NCBI RefSeq assembly: GCF_014193425.1
Contig: NZ_JACHZG010000001.1
Location: 186,001 to 250,000 of the forward strand
DNA: 64,000 bases
Direction: 5' to 3'
Source of the DNA: Microlunatus antarcticus
GTDB lineage: Bacteria; Actinomycetota; Actinomycetes; Propionibacteriales; Propionibacteriaceae
Position numbers and translations under genes: made by a program. Under the pieces are notes generated by a model. It worked only from the letters and a program-made list of their open reading frames with translations. It ran no database searches and was not told the DNA's origin. Positions 16,949 through 26,104 of this stretch are shown here, in pieces. Within the stretch, counting starts at the first letter, position 1; every line of letters starts with the position of its first letter.

Positions 16949-17578
16949 TCAGCCCGCCCAGCGGGCCAGCGTCGACTCGAGGAACCGGTCGAACAGCTCG
17001 AGCAGGTCGACCCGGGGGTCGAGCAGCCACTGCAGCTCGATGCCATCCATCGCCGCGACGAAGAGCCGCGCCTCCTGCTCCACCTCGGTCTCGCTCAGCG
17101 GCGTCACCTCGCCGTCGGCGACCGCCTCGTGCAGGTGTCGCTGGTGCTCGGCCACGACCATGGCGTAGCGGTGCTGGACGAACGTCCGCGCCGGGTGCGC
17201 GGGGTTCGTCGCTTCCGCGGTCAGCGTCAGGAACAGCTCGATCAGACCGCGGTGGGTGGCGTTGTAGACCATGGCCTCCCGCATGCTGCGCATCCACGCC
17301 AGGCCGCGCAGGCCGTCGGTCCCCGCGGGGCGGCTCTCGCGCGCCCACTCCTCGAGCACGGCGGTGAGCAGCCCCTCCTTGGTCCCGAAGTACTGCACGA
17401 GCGAGGCGGACGAGACGCCCACCCGCTCGCCGATGCTGCGCAGCGAACCGCCGTTGTAGCCGCGCTCGGCGAAGACCTGGGCGGCGGCGCTGACGATCTC
17501 CTGGCGCCGCTGCACGCCCTTGCGGTAGGGCCCGCGCTCGGCCCGCGCCGCCTTCGCGGTCTCGGAGACCACGTCCAT
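16949..17578 (-). CDS. TetR-family transcriptional regulator
   Basis: 209 residues from ATG at 17578, which has GGAGG 9 bases upstream; an in-frame start five codons earlier is less well placed. The helix-turn-helix reads AAAQVFAERGYNGGSLRSIGERVGVSSASLVQYFGTKEGLL. The C-terminal part should bind a ligand. It is divergent from the Gfo/Idh and isomerase genes with about 110 bases between, so it most likely represses that operon and itself; the inducer may be the sugar or polyol they process (inference). Confidence 0.88.
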   Translation of the reverse strand: MDVVSETAKAARAERGPYRKGVQRRQEIVSAAAQVFAERGYNGGSLRSIGERVGVSSASLVQYFGTKEGLLTAVLEEWARESRPAGTDGLRGLAWMRSMREAMVYNATHRGLIELFLTLTAEATNPAHPARTFVQHRYAMVVAEHQRHLHEAVADGEVTPLSETEVEQEARLFVAAMDGIELQWLLDPRVDLLELFDRFLESTLARWAG

Positions 17579-17604
17579 GTCTGCACCTCCCACCCCCGGG
17601 TTGC

Positions 17605-17637
17605 ACCAAAACTTAGCAGTTGGTTACGATTCAATCG
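17605..17637. promoter_or_regulatory. Candidate TetR operators and promoter in the divergent gap
   Basis: AACT-TAGC-AGTT (17610-17621), flanked by ACC and GGT, and the palindrome CGATT-C-AATCG (17627-17637) lie side by side. TTGCAC (17601-17606) and TACGAT (17625-17630), 18 bases apart, could be the -35 and -10 for the Gfo/Idh gene, so a bound regulator would block RNA polymerase. Confidence 0.45.
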
Positions 17638-17691
17638 AAGCGGCCGTCGGTACGCGGCGACCCGTCAGAGCAGACGAGAGAAGGCGATCGA

Positions 17692-18852
17692 GTGTCGTCA
17701 GGCAACGGACCCGTCGGTATCGGGTTCATCGGCACCGGCATGATCAGCAGCACCTACCTGGAGAACCTGACGCGGTTCCCGGACGTGCGCGTGGTCATCC
17801 TGGGCGACCTGAACGTGGCCGCGGCCAAGGCGCAGGCGGACCGCTTCGGCGTCGCCGAGTCGGGCACCCCCGAGGACGTGCTCGCGCACCCCGAGGTCGA
17901 GCTGGTCGTCAACCTCACCATCCCGGCCGTGCACGCGCAGGTCTCCGGCCAGGCCGTCGCCGCCGGCAAGCACGTGTGGTCGGAGAAGCCGATCAGCACC
18001 GACCGCGAGAGCGGCCGCGAGCTCCTGGCCCAGGCGGCCGCGGCCGGCCTGCTGGTGGGCATCGCCCCCGACACCGTGCTCGGCCCGGGCGTCCAGAGCG
18101 CCCGCCGCGCCATCGCCAACGGCGACATCGGGCAGCCGCTGTCGGCGCAGACCGTCATGCAGTACATCGGGCCGGACACGTTCCACCCGAACCCCGAGTT
18201 CCTGTTCGCCAAGGGCGCCGGCCCGCTCTTCGACATGGGCCCGTACTACGTCACCACCCTGGTGCACGTCTTCGGCTCCGTCGCCAGCGTCGCGGCCTTC
18301 GGCTCGCAGAGCCGGGCGCAGCGCTCGGTGCTGGTCGGTGACCGCCGTGGCACGGCGTTCGACGTCGAGGTCCCGACCCACGTGTCGGCGATCGCGCAGT
18401 ACGTCGACGGCGGCGTCAGCCAGAGCGTCTTCAGCTTCGACTCCCCGCTCAAGCGGCAGGGTGTCGTCGAGGTCATCGGCACCGAGGGCACGCTCGTCAT
18501 CCCCGACCCCAACCGGTTCACCGGCGAGATCAAGATCGCTCGCGGTGTCTCGATCACCGACGGCGGCGACCAGGAGGCGGTCCAGGCCGCCCTCTCCGCC
18601 CCGCAGGTGTGGGAGGACGTGCCGGTCACCGGTGTGTACGCCGAGCGCGGCCTCGGTGTGCTCGACCTGGCCCGCGCCGCCCGTACGGGTGGGCGGCCCC
18701 TCGCCTCCGGCGACCTCGGCTACCACGTGCTCGACACCCTCGTCTCGATCGACGAGTCGGTGCACGAGGGCCGCGTCGTCGAGGTCGAGAGCCGGGTCGA
18801 GCGGATCCCCGCCGTCGCCGAGGACTTCGACCCGTTCGCCCGCACGCTCTGA
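17692..18852 (+). CDS. Gfo/Idh/MocA family oxidoreductase
   Basis: 386 residues. The N-terminal Rossmann motif is GIGFIGTGMISSTY; the EKPIST motif, with the Lys that helps catalysis in this family, follows at about residue 100. The C-terminal alpha/beta domain includes the long sheet expected for sugar or inositol dehydrogenases. GTG at 17692 with GAGAAGG upstream is used. Together with the next gene it probably oxidises and isomerises a sugar or cyclitol; the exact substrate is not readable. Confidence 0.88.
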   Translation: MSSGNGPVGIGFIGTGMISSTYLENLTRFPDVRVVILGDLNVAAAKAQADRFGVAESGTPEDVLAHPEVELVVNLTIPAVHAQVSGQAVAAGKHVWSEKPISTDRESGRELLAQAAAAGLLVGIAPDTVLGPGVQSARRAIANGDIGQPLSAQTVMQYIGPDTFHPNPEFLFAKGAGPLFDMGPYYVTTLVHVFGSVASVAAFGSQSRAQRSVLVGDRRGTAFDVEVPTHVSAIAQYVDGGVSQSVFSFDSPLKRQGVVEVIGTEGTLVIPDPNRFTGEIKIARGVSITDGGDQEAVQAALSAPQVWEDVPVTGVYAERGLGVLDLARAARTGGRPLASGDLGYHVLDTLVSIDESVHEGRVVEVESRVERIPAVAEDFDPFARTL

Positions 18853-18928
18853 GCGCGTACGGCCCGACCTCGTACGCCCCGCACCACCGCTCGTCACCAC
18901 ATCCGCAGAGACGCAGAGGAGAACGCGC

Positions 18929-19729
18929 ATGACCACGCCCCAGATCTCGGTCCAGCTGTACTCGATCCACGAGGCGCTCGACGCCGACCTGGACGGCTCG
19001 CTCGCCAAGCTCGCCGAGACCGGTCTCACGACCGTCGAGGCTTTTGACTTCGTCCGTCGGGCCGACGCGCTCAAGGCGTCGTTCGACCGCTACGGCCTCA
19101 GCTCGCCGACCGCGCACGCGGTGCTGATCGAGAAGGAGGCCAACACCCCCGACGGCCTGCTGACCCGCCCGCCGGCGGAGGAGGTCTTCGCCGCTGCGCA
19201 GACCCTCGGCGTGCAGGTCGTCATCGACCCGTACGTGCCGCTGGACCACTGGCAGACGCTCGAGGACGTGCAGCGCAACGCCGACCGCCTGAACGAGGCC
19301 TCGGCCAAGGCGGCCGAGCTGGGCCTCAAGGTCGGCTACCACAACCACGACCACGAGCTCTCGGCCACGCTCGACGGCACGCCCGTCCTCGAGCTCTTCG
19401 CCAGGCTGCTCGACCCGGCCGTCGTGCTGGAGGTCGACCTCTACTGGGCTGCCGCGGGCGGGGTCGACCCGGTCGCGCTGCTGAAGCGCCTCGGCGACCG
19501 CGTGATCGCCGTGCACGTGAAGGACGGGCCGATCAAGCCGGGCACCTCCTCGCGCGACCTGCCGCGTACGCAGCAGCCCGCCGGCACGGGCGACGTCCCG
19601 CTCGCCGCCGCGCTCGAGGCCGCCACGAGCGCGCAGTACGCGGTGATCGAGTTCGACCACTACGAGGGCGACATCTTCGCCGGCATCGGCGAGAGCTACG
19701 CCTGGCTGCGGAAGACCCTCGGGCAGTAG
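18929..19729 (+). CDS. Sugar phosphate isomerase/epimerase (AP-endonuclease-2-like TIM barrel)
   Basis: 266 residues, ATG with AGAGGAG upstream. Barrel strands carry the metal ligands typical of the xylose-isomerase-like superfamily: YHNHDHEL with paired His, LEVDLYW with Glu and Asp, AVHVKDG with His, and VIEFDHYEGD with Glu. Such proteins act next to Gfo/Idh dehydrogenases in inositol and sugar pathways (IolE/IolI/IolH-like). It is 76 bases after the dehydrogenase on the same strand, and a perfect palindromic terminator closes the unit. Confidence 0.85.
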   Translation: MTTPQISVQLYSIHEALDADLDGSLAKLAETGLTTVEAFDFVRRADALKASFDRYGLSSPTAHAVLIEKEANTPDGLLTRPPAEEVFAAAQTLGVQVVIDPYVPLDHWQTLEDVQRNADRLNEASAKAAELGLKVGYHNHDHELSATLDGTPVLELFARLLDPAVVLEVDLYWAAAGGVDPVALLKRLGDRVIAVHVKDGPIKPGTSSRDLPRTQQPAGTGDVPLAAALEAATSAQYAVIEFDHYEGDIFAGIGESYAWLRKTLGQ

Positions 19730-19761
19730 TCGCGCGCGGGCGCCCGTCGCCCGCGGTGCAC

Positions 19762-19813
19762 GAAAAACTGGTGCTCACCACGGCAGATCTGCCGTGGTGA
19801 GCACCAGTTTTTC
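19762..19813. terminator. 52-base perfect palindrome, bidirectional terminator
   Basis: Two 26-base arms meet with no spacer at AGA|TCT (19787/19788). Each arm ends in A5/T5, so on both strands a GC-rich stem is followed by TTTTTC. It lies between convergent genes and is a textbook two-way intrinsic terminator. Confidence 0.85.
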
Positions 19814-19879
19814 ACGTGAACGTGAAAGTCCTGAGGCTCGCCCGTCCTCGCCGGAGGTGACGCCGGGCGAGGGGGCGGG

Positions 19880-21853
19880 TCAGCCGACGTGCACGTGCGG
19901 GCGGCGGGTGCGGTCGGGCTCCGCGCGACGCAGGACCTCGCGGGTCACCGGGGCGGCCTCGCCGACGCCGAAGAGGAAGAACCGGAGCAGGTTGAGGGCC
20001 GGGTTGCCCTCGGTCCACTCGAAGTAGACGTGCGGCAGCCGACCCGTCCGGTCGCGCGTCTCGAGCAGCAGGGCGGCGATGGCGTTGGGTACGGTCGAGC
20101 CGCGCAGGCGGAGCACGCGGTAGCGGCCGTGCCGGACCTCGCCGACCACGTCCAGCCGGCTGGCGAAGTCGGACGGGTCGGTGATCGTGATCTCGACGAA
20201 GATCACGTCGTTCGGGTCGGGGATGTCGTTGTCCCGGGTCACCTGCCGCAGCTTGTCGCTGTACTCGCCTCGGTCGCCCCGGTCGGGCTCGTTGGCGATG
20301 AACCGGATGGTGCGGTGCGAGCAGTCCCGGACGAAGGTGCTCGCGAGCTGGTCGAAGGTCACCTTGCTGACCCGGAGCTCGAAGGCCCGGCCGAACCGGG
20401 AGACGAACGACACCAGCAGGATCGCCGCGATGAAGACGGCCGCGATCTTGACCCCGTCGGGACGCTCCACGACGTTCGCGCCGGTCGTGTAGAGGAAGAC
20501 CACGGCGATGATCCCGAACGCGACGGTCAGCTTGCGCTGGCGGGCCCGGAGGGCGGCGAGCGTCACCGCGACGGCGGCGGAGGAGATCAGCACCAGCACG
20601 CCCGTGGCGTACGCCCCGCCCTGCGCGTCGACGTCGGCGCGGAACAGGATCGTGATCACGAACGCCCCGCCGATCAGGATCAGCACGAGCGGTCGCACCG
20701 CGCGGGCCCACGCGGGTGCCATCCCGTACCGCGGCAGGTAGCGGGGGATCAGGTTGAGCAGTCCGGCCATGGCCGAGGCACCGGCGAACCACAGGATCGC
20801 CACCGTCGACACGTCGTAGACGCTGCCGAAGGTGCTGCCGAGGTAGGAGTGGGCGAGGTAGGCGAGCGCGCGCCCGTTGGCGGGGCCGCCCGGCTGGAAG
20901 TCGGCGGCCGGGATCAGCAGCGTCGTCACCAGGCTGCTGCTGATCAGGAAGACGCTCATGATCACCGCGGCGGTGGCGAGGAGCCGGTGAGCGCCGCGGA
21001 TGCGACCGGTCGGGCGCTCCGGCGTGTCCCCCGGGGCGCTGTGGATCTGCGGCATGATCGCGACGCCGGTCTCGAAGCCGGACAACCCCAGCGCGAGCTT
21101 GGGGAACACGAGCAGGGCGATCAGCAGGATCATCAGCGGGTCGCCGTGCTGGGTGGTCAGCGCCGTACGCCAGTCGACCCACACGTGCGGCTCGGCGAGC
21201 ACATGAGCCGCGGCGACGCCGATGACGACGACGTTGAGGACGAGGTAGGTCGCGACCAGCGCGACGGCGATCCCGATCGCCTCGGTGAAGCCGCGCAGGA
21301 AGACGACGCCGAGCAGCCCGAGCAGGACGAGCGTGACGACGACCTGGTGGCCGCCGAGGTACGGCTCCAGGTGCGGGTTCTCGGTCAGGTGCGCGGTGGC
21401 GTCGGCGGCCGACAGCGTCATCGTGATGATGAAGTCGGTGGCCGCGAAGCCCAGCAGCACGAGGACGAGGAGCTTGCCCTTCCAGAAGGTCAGCAGCCGT
21501 TCGAGCATGGCGATCGAGCCCTCGCCGTGCGGGCTCTCCTTGGCGACCCGGCGGTAGACGGGCAGCGCGCCCAGCAGGGTGAGCGCCACCAGGACGACCG
21601 TCGCGATCGGGCTCACGGCGCCGGCCGCGAGGGCCGCGATGCCCGGCTGGTAGCCCAGCGTCGAGAAGTAGTCGACCCCGGTGAGGCACATGACCTTCCA
21701 CCAGGAGTGGGTCTTCTCCGCGGGCGGCGGCGCCGCGTGCGGGCCGGGGTGCCGGGCCGGGTGTTCCTCGGTGCCGCGCATGAGCCAGGTGCGCAGGCCG
21801 GTCGAGCGCACGTCGGGCGGGAGGGTGGTGACCACGTGTCCCAGTGAAGCCAC
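19880..21853 (-). CDS. APC-superfamily transporter, possibly a potassium transporter
   Basis: 657 residues. About 12 membrane segments fill residues 50-500, starting with [20 protein letters not shown], followed by a cytoplasmic C-terminal domain of about 150 residues. That layout resembles KUP/KimA-type potassium importers in the APC superfamily more than plain amino-acid permeases. It lies directly after kdpE on the same strand with only 47 bases between, and tandem 11-base repeats related to those before kdp sit in that gap. GTG at 21853 is the chosen start; no clear ribosome site. An amino-acid permease is the main alternative. Confidence 0.75.
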   Translation of the reverse strand: MASLGHVVTTLPPDVRSTGLRTWLMRGTEEHPARHPGPHAAPPPAEKTHSWWKVMCLTGVDYFSTLGYQPGIAALAAGAVSPIATVVLVALTLLGALPVYRRVAKESPHGEGSIAMLERLLTFWKGKLLVLVLLGFAATDFIITMTLSAADATAHLTENPHLEPYLGGHQVVVTLVLLGLLGVVFLRGFTEAIGIAVALVATYLVLNVVVIGVAAAHVLAEPHVWVDWRTALTTQHGDPLMILLIALLVFPKLALGLSGFETGVAIMPQIHSAPGDTPERPTGRIRGAHRLLATAAVIMSVFLISSSLVTTLLIPAADFQPGGPANGRALAYLAHSYLGSTFGSVYDVSTVAILWFAGASAMAGLLNLIPRYLPRYGMAPAWARAVRPLVLILIGGAFVITILFRADVDAQGGAYATGVLVLISSAAVAVTLAALRARQRKLTVAFGIIAVVFLYTTGANVVERPDGVKIAAVFIAAILLVSFVSRFGRAFELRVSKVTFDQLASTFVRDCSHRTIRFIANEPDRGDRGEYSDKLRQVTRDNDIPDPNDVIFVEITITDPSDFASRLDVVGEVRHGRYRVLRLRGSTVPNAIAALLLETRDRTGRLPHVYFEWTEGNPALNLLRFFLFGVGEAAPVTREVLRRAEPDRTRRPHVHVG

Positions 21854-21874
21854 GTAGGGGCCTGTGCGGGAGGG

Positions 21875-21896
21875 ACTTCTACGGGATCTCTACGCG
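21875..21896 (-). promoter_or_regulatory. Tandem 11-base repeat, candidate KdpE site for the transporter
   Basis: ACTTCTACGGG (21875-21885) is followed directly by ATCTCTACGCG (21886-21896). The second matches the kdp-promoter unit ATCTTCACGCG at 9 of 11 positions. An 11-base tandem repeat is the usual binding mode of OmpR-family regulators. It is 21 bases before the transporter start. Confidence 0.5.
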
Positions 21897-21900
21897 TCGC

Positions 21901-22599
21901 TCAGGGCTGGAAGCGGTAGCCCATCCCGGTCTCGGTGATCAGGTGGCGCGGTCGGCTCGGGTCGGGCTCGAGCTTGCGGCGCAGCGTCTTCATGTACTGG
22001 CGCAGGTAGTGCGTCTGCTCCACGTACGTCGGACCCCACACCTGGAGCAGCAGCTGGCGCTGCCCGACCAGCCGCCCGGGCTGACGGACCAGCACCTCCA
22101 GCAGCTGCCACTCGGTCGGGGTCAGGTGCAGCCGGTCGTCCCCGTCCGGGCCGGCGGGACCTCCCGCCCGTCGGGCCGTGCGGTCCTCGACGTCGACGAG
22201 CCAGTCGCCGATGCGGACCGGGCCGGCGGGCTCGGGCTCGCCCGTGCGTCGGGTCACCGCCCGAACGCGGGCGAAGAGCTCGTCGACGTTGAACGGCTTG
22301 GTGACGTAGTCGTCGGCGCCCGCGTCGAGCGCCTCGACCTTGGCCTGGCTGTCGAGCCGGCCGGACAGGATGAGGATCGGCACGGAGGTCCAGGTGCGCA
22401 GGGACCGGACGACCTCGACGCCGTCCACGTCGGGCAGGCCGAGGTCGAGCACCACCAGGTCGGGGTGCGCGTCGGTGGCCGCCTGCAGGGCGCCGCGGCC
22501 GCTGCTCGCGGTCACGACCTCGTAGTCGCGGGCCTGCAGGTTGATCCGCAGCGTCCGCAGGATCTGCGGCTCGTCGTCGACGACCAGGACGCGGGTCAT
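21901..22599 (-). CDS. kdpE: KdpE response regulator
   Basis: 232 residues. The receiver domain has the acidic pocket DDE at residues 8-10, the phospho-acceptor D52 in VVLDLGLPD and K in VTKPF. The C-terminal winged helix of the OmpR/PhoB type includes LTPTEWQLLEVLVRQPGRLV and the recognition region THYLRQYMKTLRRKLE. The ATG start overlaps the kdpD stop (ATGA). It should activate kdp transcription when KdpD senses low potassium or high osmolarity. Confidence 0.95.
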   Translation of the reverse strand: MTRVLVVDDEPQILRTLRINLQARDYEVVTASSGRGALQAATDAHPDLVVLDLGLPDVDGVEVVRSLRTWTSVPILILSGRLDSQAKVEALDAGADDYVTKPFNVDELFARVRAVTRRTGEPEPAGPVRIGDWLVDVEDRTARRAGGPAGPDGDDRLHLTPTEWQLLEVLVRQPGRLVGQRQLLLQVWGPTYVEQTHYLRQYMKTLRRKLEPDPSRPRHLITETGMGYRFQP

Positions 22600-25169
22600 G
22601 CGGGCTCCTGCGGGGGGTGGGCGGAGACCGAGGGCAGCGAGATGGTCATGGTCAGTCCACCACCCGGCGTGTCCTCCGGCGTCAGGGTGCCCGCCATCGC
22701 CTCGACCAGGCCGCGCGAGAGCGCGAGGCCGAGCCCGACGCCGGTGCTGTTGTCGCGGTCGCCGAGCCGCTGGAACGGCAGGAAGATCTGGTCGCGGTCG
22801 TCCTCGGGCACGCCGGGCCCGGTGTCGGTCACGCGGACCTCCACGCGGTCGCCGTGCGCGCTCGCGGTGATGCCCGGTACGGTGCCGGGCGGGCTGAACC
22901 GCAGCGCGTTCTGCACGAGGTTGGCCACGGCCCGCTCGAGCAGCGCCGGGTCGGCCCGCACCTCGGGCAGGTCGTCGGCGATGCGGATCGAGACGGGCGC
23001 CCCTGGCGGCCCCAGGCTCGCGACCGCCCCGGACACGACGTCGGCGACGTCGACCTCCTGGACGAGCAGGGCCAGCGCCCCGGCCTGCAGCCGGCTCATG
23101 TCGAGCAGGTTCTCGACCAGCGCGGCCAGGCGGTCGAGCGAGCCCTCGGCGGTGTCGAGGAGCTCCTCCTGGTCGTGCGCGCTGAGGTCCAGGTCGGGGG
23201 AGCGGAGCGTCCCGACGGCGGCCTTGGCGGAGGCGAGCGGCGTACGGAGGTCGTGGCTGACCGCGCTGAGCAGCGCCGTGCGGACCCGGTCGACCTCGGC
23301 CAGCGAGCCGGCGGTCGCGGCCGTCTCCTGCAGCCGCTCGTGCTGCACGGCGCCGGCGGCCTGCGCGGCGAACGCCTCGAGCACCCGGCGGGCGTCGGCC
23401 TCGAGGGGGTGCCCGACGAGCACCAGGCTGTAGCGCTGGTCGACGTGGACCTCGGCGTCGCCCTGGCTCGGGGTGCGGACGACCGGTTCGCCGACCGACG
23501 CGACGACCTGCCAGGCGTCGTCGCTGCGCTCCACGTCGGGCCCCTGGCCGGCCTCGTCGCGGCGTTCCAGGAGCGTGACCCCGTCGAGGGCGAAGGTCTC
23601 GCGGACCTGGTGGAGCAGGGCGTCCAGCGGGCGTGAGCCGCGCAGCACGCTGCCGGACAGGGTGAAGAGCGTCGCGGCCTCGGCCCGCGCGCTGAGCGCC
23701 TCCCGCGTACGCCGGGCCGCCGCGTCGACGACCGTGCTGAGGGAGAGCGCGACGACGAGGAAGGCCACGAGGGCGACGAGGTTCTCGCGCTCGGCGATGG
23801 TGAAGAGCCGCAGCGGCGGGGTGAAGAAGTAGTTCAGCAGCAGGAAGCCGCCGACCGCCGCGACCAGGGCCGGCAGCATGCCGCCGACCAGGGCGACGGC
23901 CACGACCAGGAGCAGGAAGAAGACGAGGTCGGTGGCCAGGGACGCGTCGCCGGCGAACTGCTGGAGCAGCGCGGTGAACACCGGGAGCCCGCCGACGGCG
24001 AGCGCCAGCCCGGCGAGCCGCCGGCCCCGGCCCAGCGCGCTGGACCGGCCACCACGCAGCCAGTGGCGCAGGGCCTGGCTGCGGCGAGCCGTGCGCTCGT
24101 GGGTCACCAGGTGCACGTCGAGGGCGCCCGACTCCGCGGTCGTCGTCATCCCGACGCCGGGGGCGAGGAGCTGGGCCCAGCGGCCGCGACGGCTGGTGCC
24201 GAGGACGAGCTGGGTGGCGTTCACCGCGCGGGCGAAGGTGAGCAGCGCGTCCGGCACGTCGCTGCCCACGACCTGGTGGTACGTGCCGCCGAGGTCCTCG
24301 ACGAGCTCGCGCTGCAGGGCGAGGTGGGCCGGGCTGCCGGCGCTCAGCCCGTCGCTCCGCGCCACGTGCACGGCGAGGAGCTCGGCCGCGGTCGCCCGCG
24401 AGGCGATCCGCGCGGCGCGGCGGATCAGGGTGTCGCCCTCGGGCCCGCCGGTGAGCGCGACGACGACCCGTTCCCGGGTCTCCCACGGGGAGCCGATGCC
24501 GTGCTCGGCCCGGTAGCGCTCGAGCTGCTCGTCGACCTTGCCCGCGACCCAGAGCAGCGCGAGCTCGCGCAGGGCCGAGAGGTTGCCGATGCGGAAGTAG
24601 TTGCCCAGGGCGGCGTCGACGCGGTCGGCGGGGTAGACGTTGCCGTGCGCGAGGCGGCGCCGCAGCGCCTCCGGTGCCATGTCGATCAGCTCGATCTGGT
24701 CGGCCTGGCGGACGACGGCGTCGGGCACGGTCTCGCGCTGGCGGGCGCCGGTGATGTCGCCGACGACGTCGTTCAGCGACTCGAGGTGCTGCACGTTGAG
24801 CGTCGTGACGACGGTGATCCCGGCGTCGAGGAGGGTCTCGACGTCCTCCCACCGCTTCTCGTACCGCAGGCCCGGCGCGTTGGTGTGGGCGAGCTCGTCG
24901 ACGAGCACGACCTGCGGGCGCCGCGCCAGCACGGCGTCGAGGTCGAGCTCGACGAGCTCCGAGCCGCGGTAGGAGACGGTCGTGCGGGGCACGACCTCGA
25001 GGCCCTCGAGCAGGTCGGCCGTGTGCTGCCGGCCGTGCGTCTCGACGATGCCGACCACGACGTCGGTGCCGCGGGCGAGCCGGCGGTGGCCCTCCTCGAG
25101 CATCTTGTAGGTCTTGCCGACGCCGGGGGCGGCGCCGAGGTAGACCCTCAGCTCACCTCTGCCCACCAC
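22596..25169 (-). CDS. kdpD: KdpD sensor histidine kinase
   Basis: 857 residues, close to the E. coli length. Order: KdpD domain with P-loop GAAPGVGKT (residues 12-20) and VDELAHTN; a Usp-like domain (about 225-370); four membrane segments (about 395-490); a GAF-like region; the HisKA helix with H639 in SHDLRTPL; and an HATPase domain with NLVQNALRF and GLGLALSRG. It is a membrane kinase that phosphorylates KdpE. The GTG start lies 29 bases after kdpC. It is intact, not the shortened N-terminal form seen in some bacteria. Confidence 0.95.
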   Translation of the reverse strand: MVGRGELRVYLGAAPGVGKTYKMLEEGHRRLARGTDVVVGIVETHGRQHTADLLEGLEVVPRTTVSYRGSELVELDLDAVLARRPQVVLVDELAHTNAPGLRYEKRWEDVETLLDAGITVVTTLNVQHLESLNDVVGDITGARQRETVPDAVVRQADQIELIDMAPEALRRRLAHGNVYPADRVDAALGNYFRIGNLSALRELALLWVAGKVDEQLERYRAEHGIGSPWETRERVVVALTGGPEGDTLIRRAARIASRATAAELLAVHVARSDGLSAGSPAHLALQRELVEDLGGTYHQVVGSDVPDALLTFARAVNATQLVLGTSRRGRWAQLLAPGVGMTTTAESGALDVHLVTHERTARRSQALRHWLRGGRSSALGRGRRLAGLALAVGGLPVFTALLQQFAGDASLATDLVFFLLLVVAVALVGGMLPALVAAVGGFLLLNYFFTPPLRLFTIAERENLVALVAFLVVALSLSTVVDAAARRTREALSARAEAATLFTLSGSVLRGSRPLDALLHQVRETFALDGVTLLERRDEAGQGPDVERSDDAWQVVASVGEPVVRTPSQGDAEVHVDQRYSLVLVGHPLEADARRVLEAFAAQAAGAVQHERLQETAATAGSLAEVDRVRTALLSAVSHDLRTPLASAKAAVGTLRSPDLDLSAHDQEELLDTAEGSLDRLAALVENLLDMSRLQAGALALLVQEVDVADVVSGAVASLGPPGAPVSIRIADDLPEVRADPALLERAVANLVQNALRFSPPGTVPGITASAHGDRVEVRVTDTGPGVPEDDRDQIFLPFQRLGDRDNSTGVGLGLALSRGLVEAMAGTLTPEDTPGGGLTMTISLPSVSAHPPQEPA

Positions 25170-25198
25170 GTGATCATCCCTCCTGCGCCTCTCCCCGT

Positions 25199-26104
25199 TC
25201 AGCCGCGCGCCGGGAAGCGCGCGTCCAGGTCCAGGTTGAGCTCGAGGACGTTCACCGTCGGCTCCCCCAGGAAGCCGAGCGCCCGGCCCTGCGTGTGCCG
25301 CTCGACGGCGGCGGTGACGTCGGCCGGGGAGACCCCTCGGGCCGTGGCCACACGGGCCACCTGGAGGGCGGCGTACGCGGGACTGATGTGCGGGTCGAGG
25401 CCGGACCCGCTCGCGGTGACGGCGTCGGCCGGGACCGCGGGGACGGCGGGTGCGTCACCGCGTACGGGTCTGGTGACGGACCCGGTGAGGTCCTCGCCCG
25501 GGGTCGCGCACTCGACGCGCACGCCCTCGTACGACGCCAGGAACGGCTGGGCGGGGCAGGCCTGGTTGACGCTGACCACGCGGACGACCGGACCGGCGAG
25601 ACCCTCGGCGTGGAACACGGCCAGGACCGCCCCGACGCCGTCGGTCGTGCAGAAGGGACGTCGGCCGTCGACCCCGTCCGCCTGCCCCACGGCGACGCTG
25701 CGCGCGCAGACCTGGGTCAGCAGGCTCGGCGAGCCGGCGGCCTCGTCGCTGTCCGCCGGGGCGGAGGGGTCGGGCAGCGTGTCGACGACGTCCTCCGGCC
25801 CGAGGTTCGACGCGCTGGTCGCCGTCGGGTCGTAGCCGTCGCCGGCGGCGGACGGACGGGTCTGGAAGTACGGCGCCAGCGCGTTCCCGTCGGCGTCGGT
25901 GAAGGACTGCCCGACGAGCCGGCTGCCCACCGGCGTGTCGGAGCCCGCGCGCGTCACGAGCGAGCCGTCGGCCCGGCTCTGGAGCCCGGGGAGCTGGGCG
26001 ACCGCCAGCACGGCGAGGGGGTAGGCGAGACCGAGGAGCACGGTCAGGACCAGCAGCGCCCGGAGGGCGGCGAGGTGGGTGGACAACCAGGACGGACGAC
26101 GCAT
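25199..26104 (-). CDS. kdpC: KdpC subunit with a large Cys-containing insertion
   Basis: 301 residues against about 190-200 for E. coli KdpC. The N-terminal membrane helix ([19 protein letters not shown]) and the conserved end ([30 protein letters not shown]) are normal. Between SNLGP and that end, about residues 105-222, there is extra sequence with four cysteines (133, 152, 183, 199), probably an extracytoplasmic, disulfide-bonded subdomain. KdpC stabilises the KdpFABC complex and aids nucleotide binding to KdpB. TGATG coupling to kdpB. Confidence 0.92.
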   Translation of the reverse strand: MRRPSWLSTHLAALRALLVLTVLLGLAYPLAVLAVAQLPGLQSRADGSLVTRAGSDTPVGSRLVGQSFTDADGNALAPYFQTRPSAAGDGYDPTATSASNLGPEDVVDTLPDPSAPADSDEAAGSPSLLTQVCARSVAVGQADGVDGRRPFCTTDGVGAVLAVFHAEGLAGPVVRVVSVNQACPAQPFLASYEGVRVECATPGEDLTGSVTRPVRGDAPAVPAVPADAVTASGSGLDPHISPAYAALQVARVATARGVSPADVTAAVERHTQGRALGFLGEPTVNVLELNLDLDARFPARG

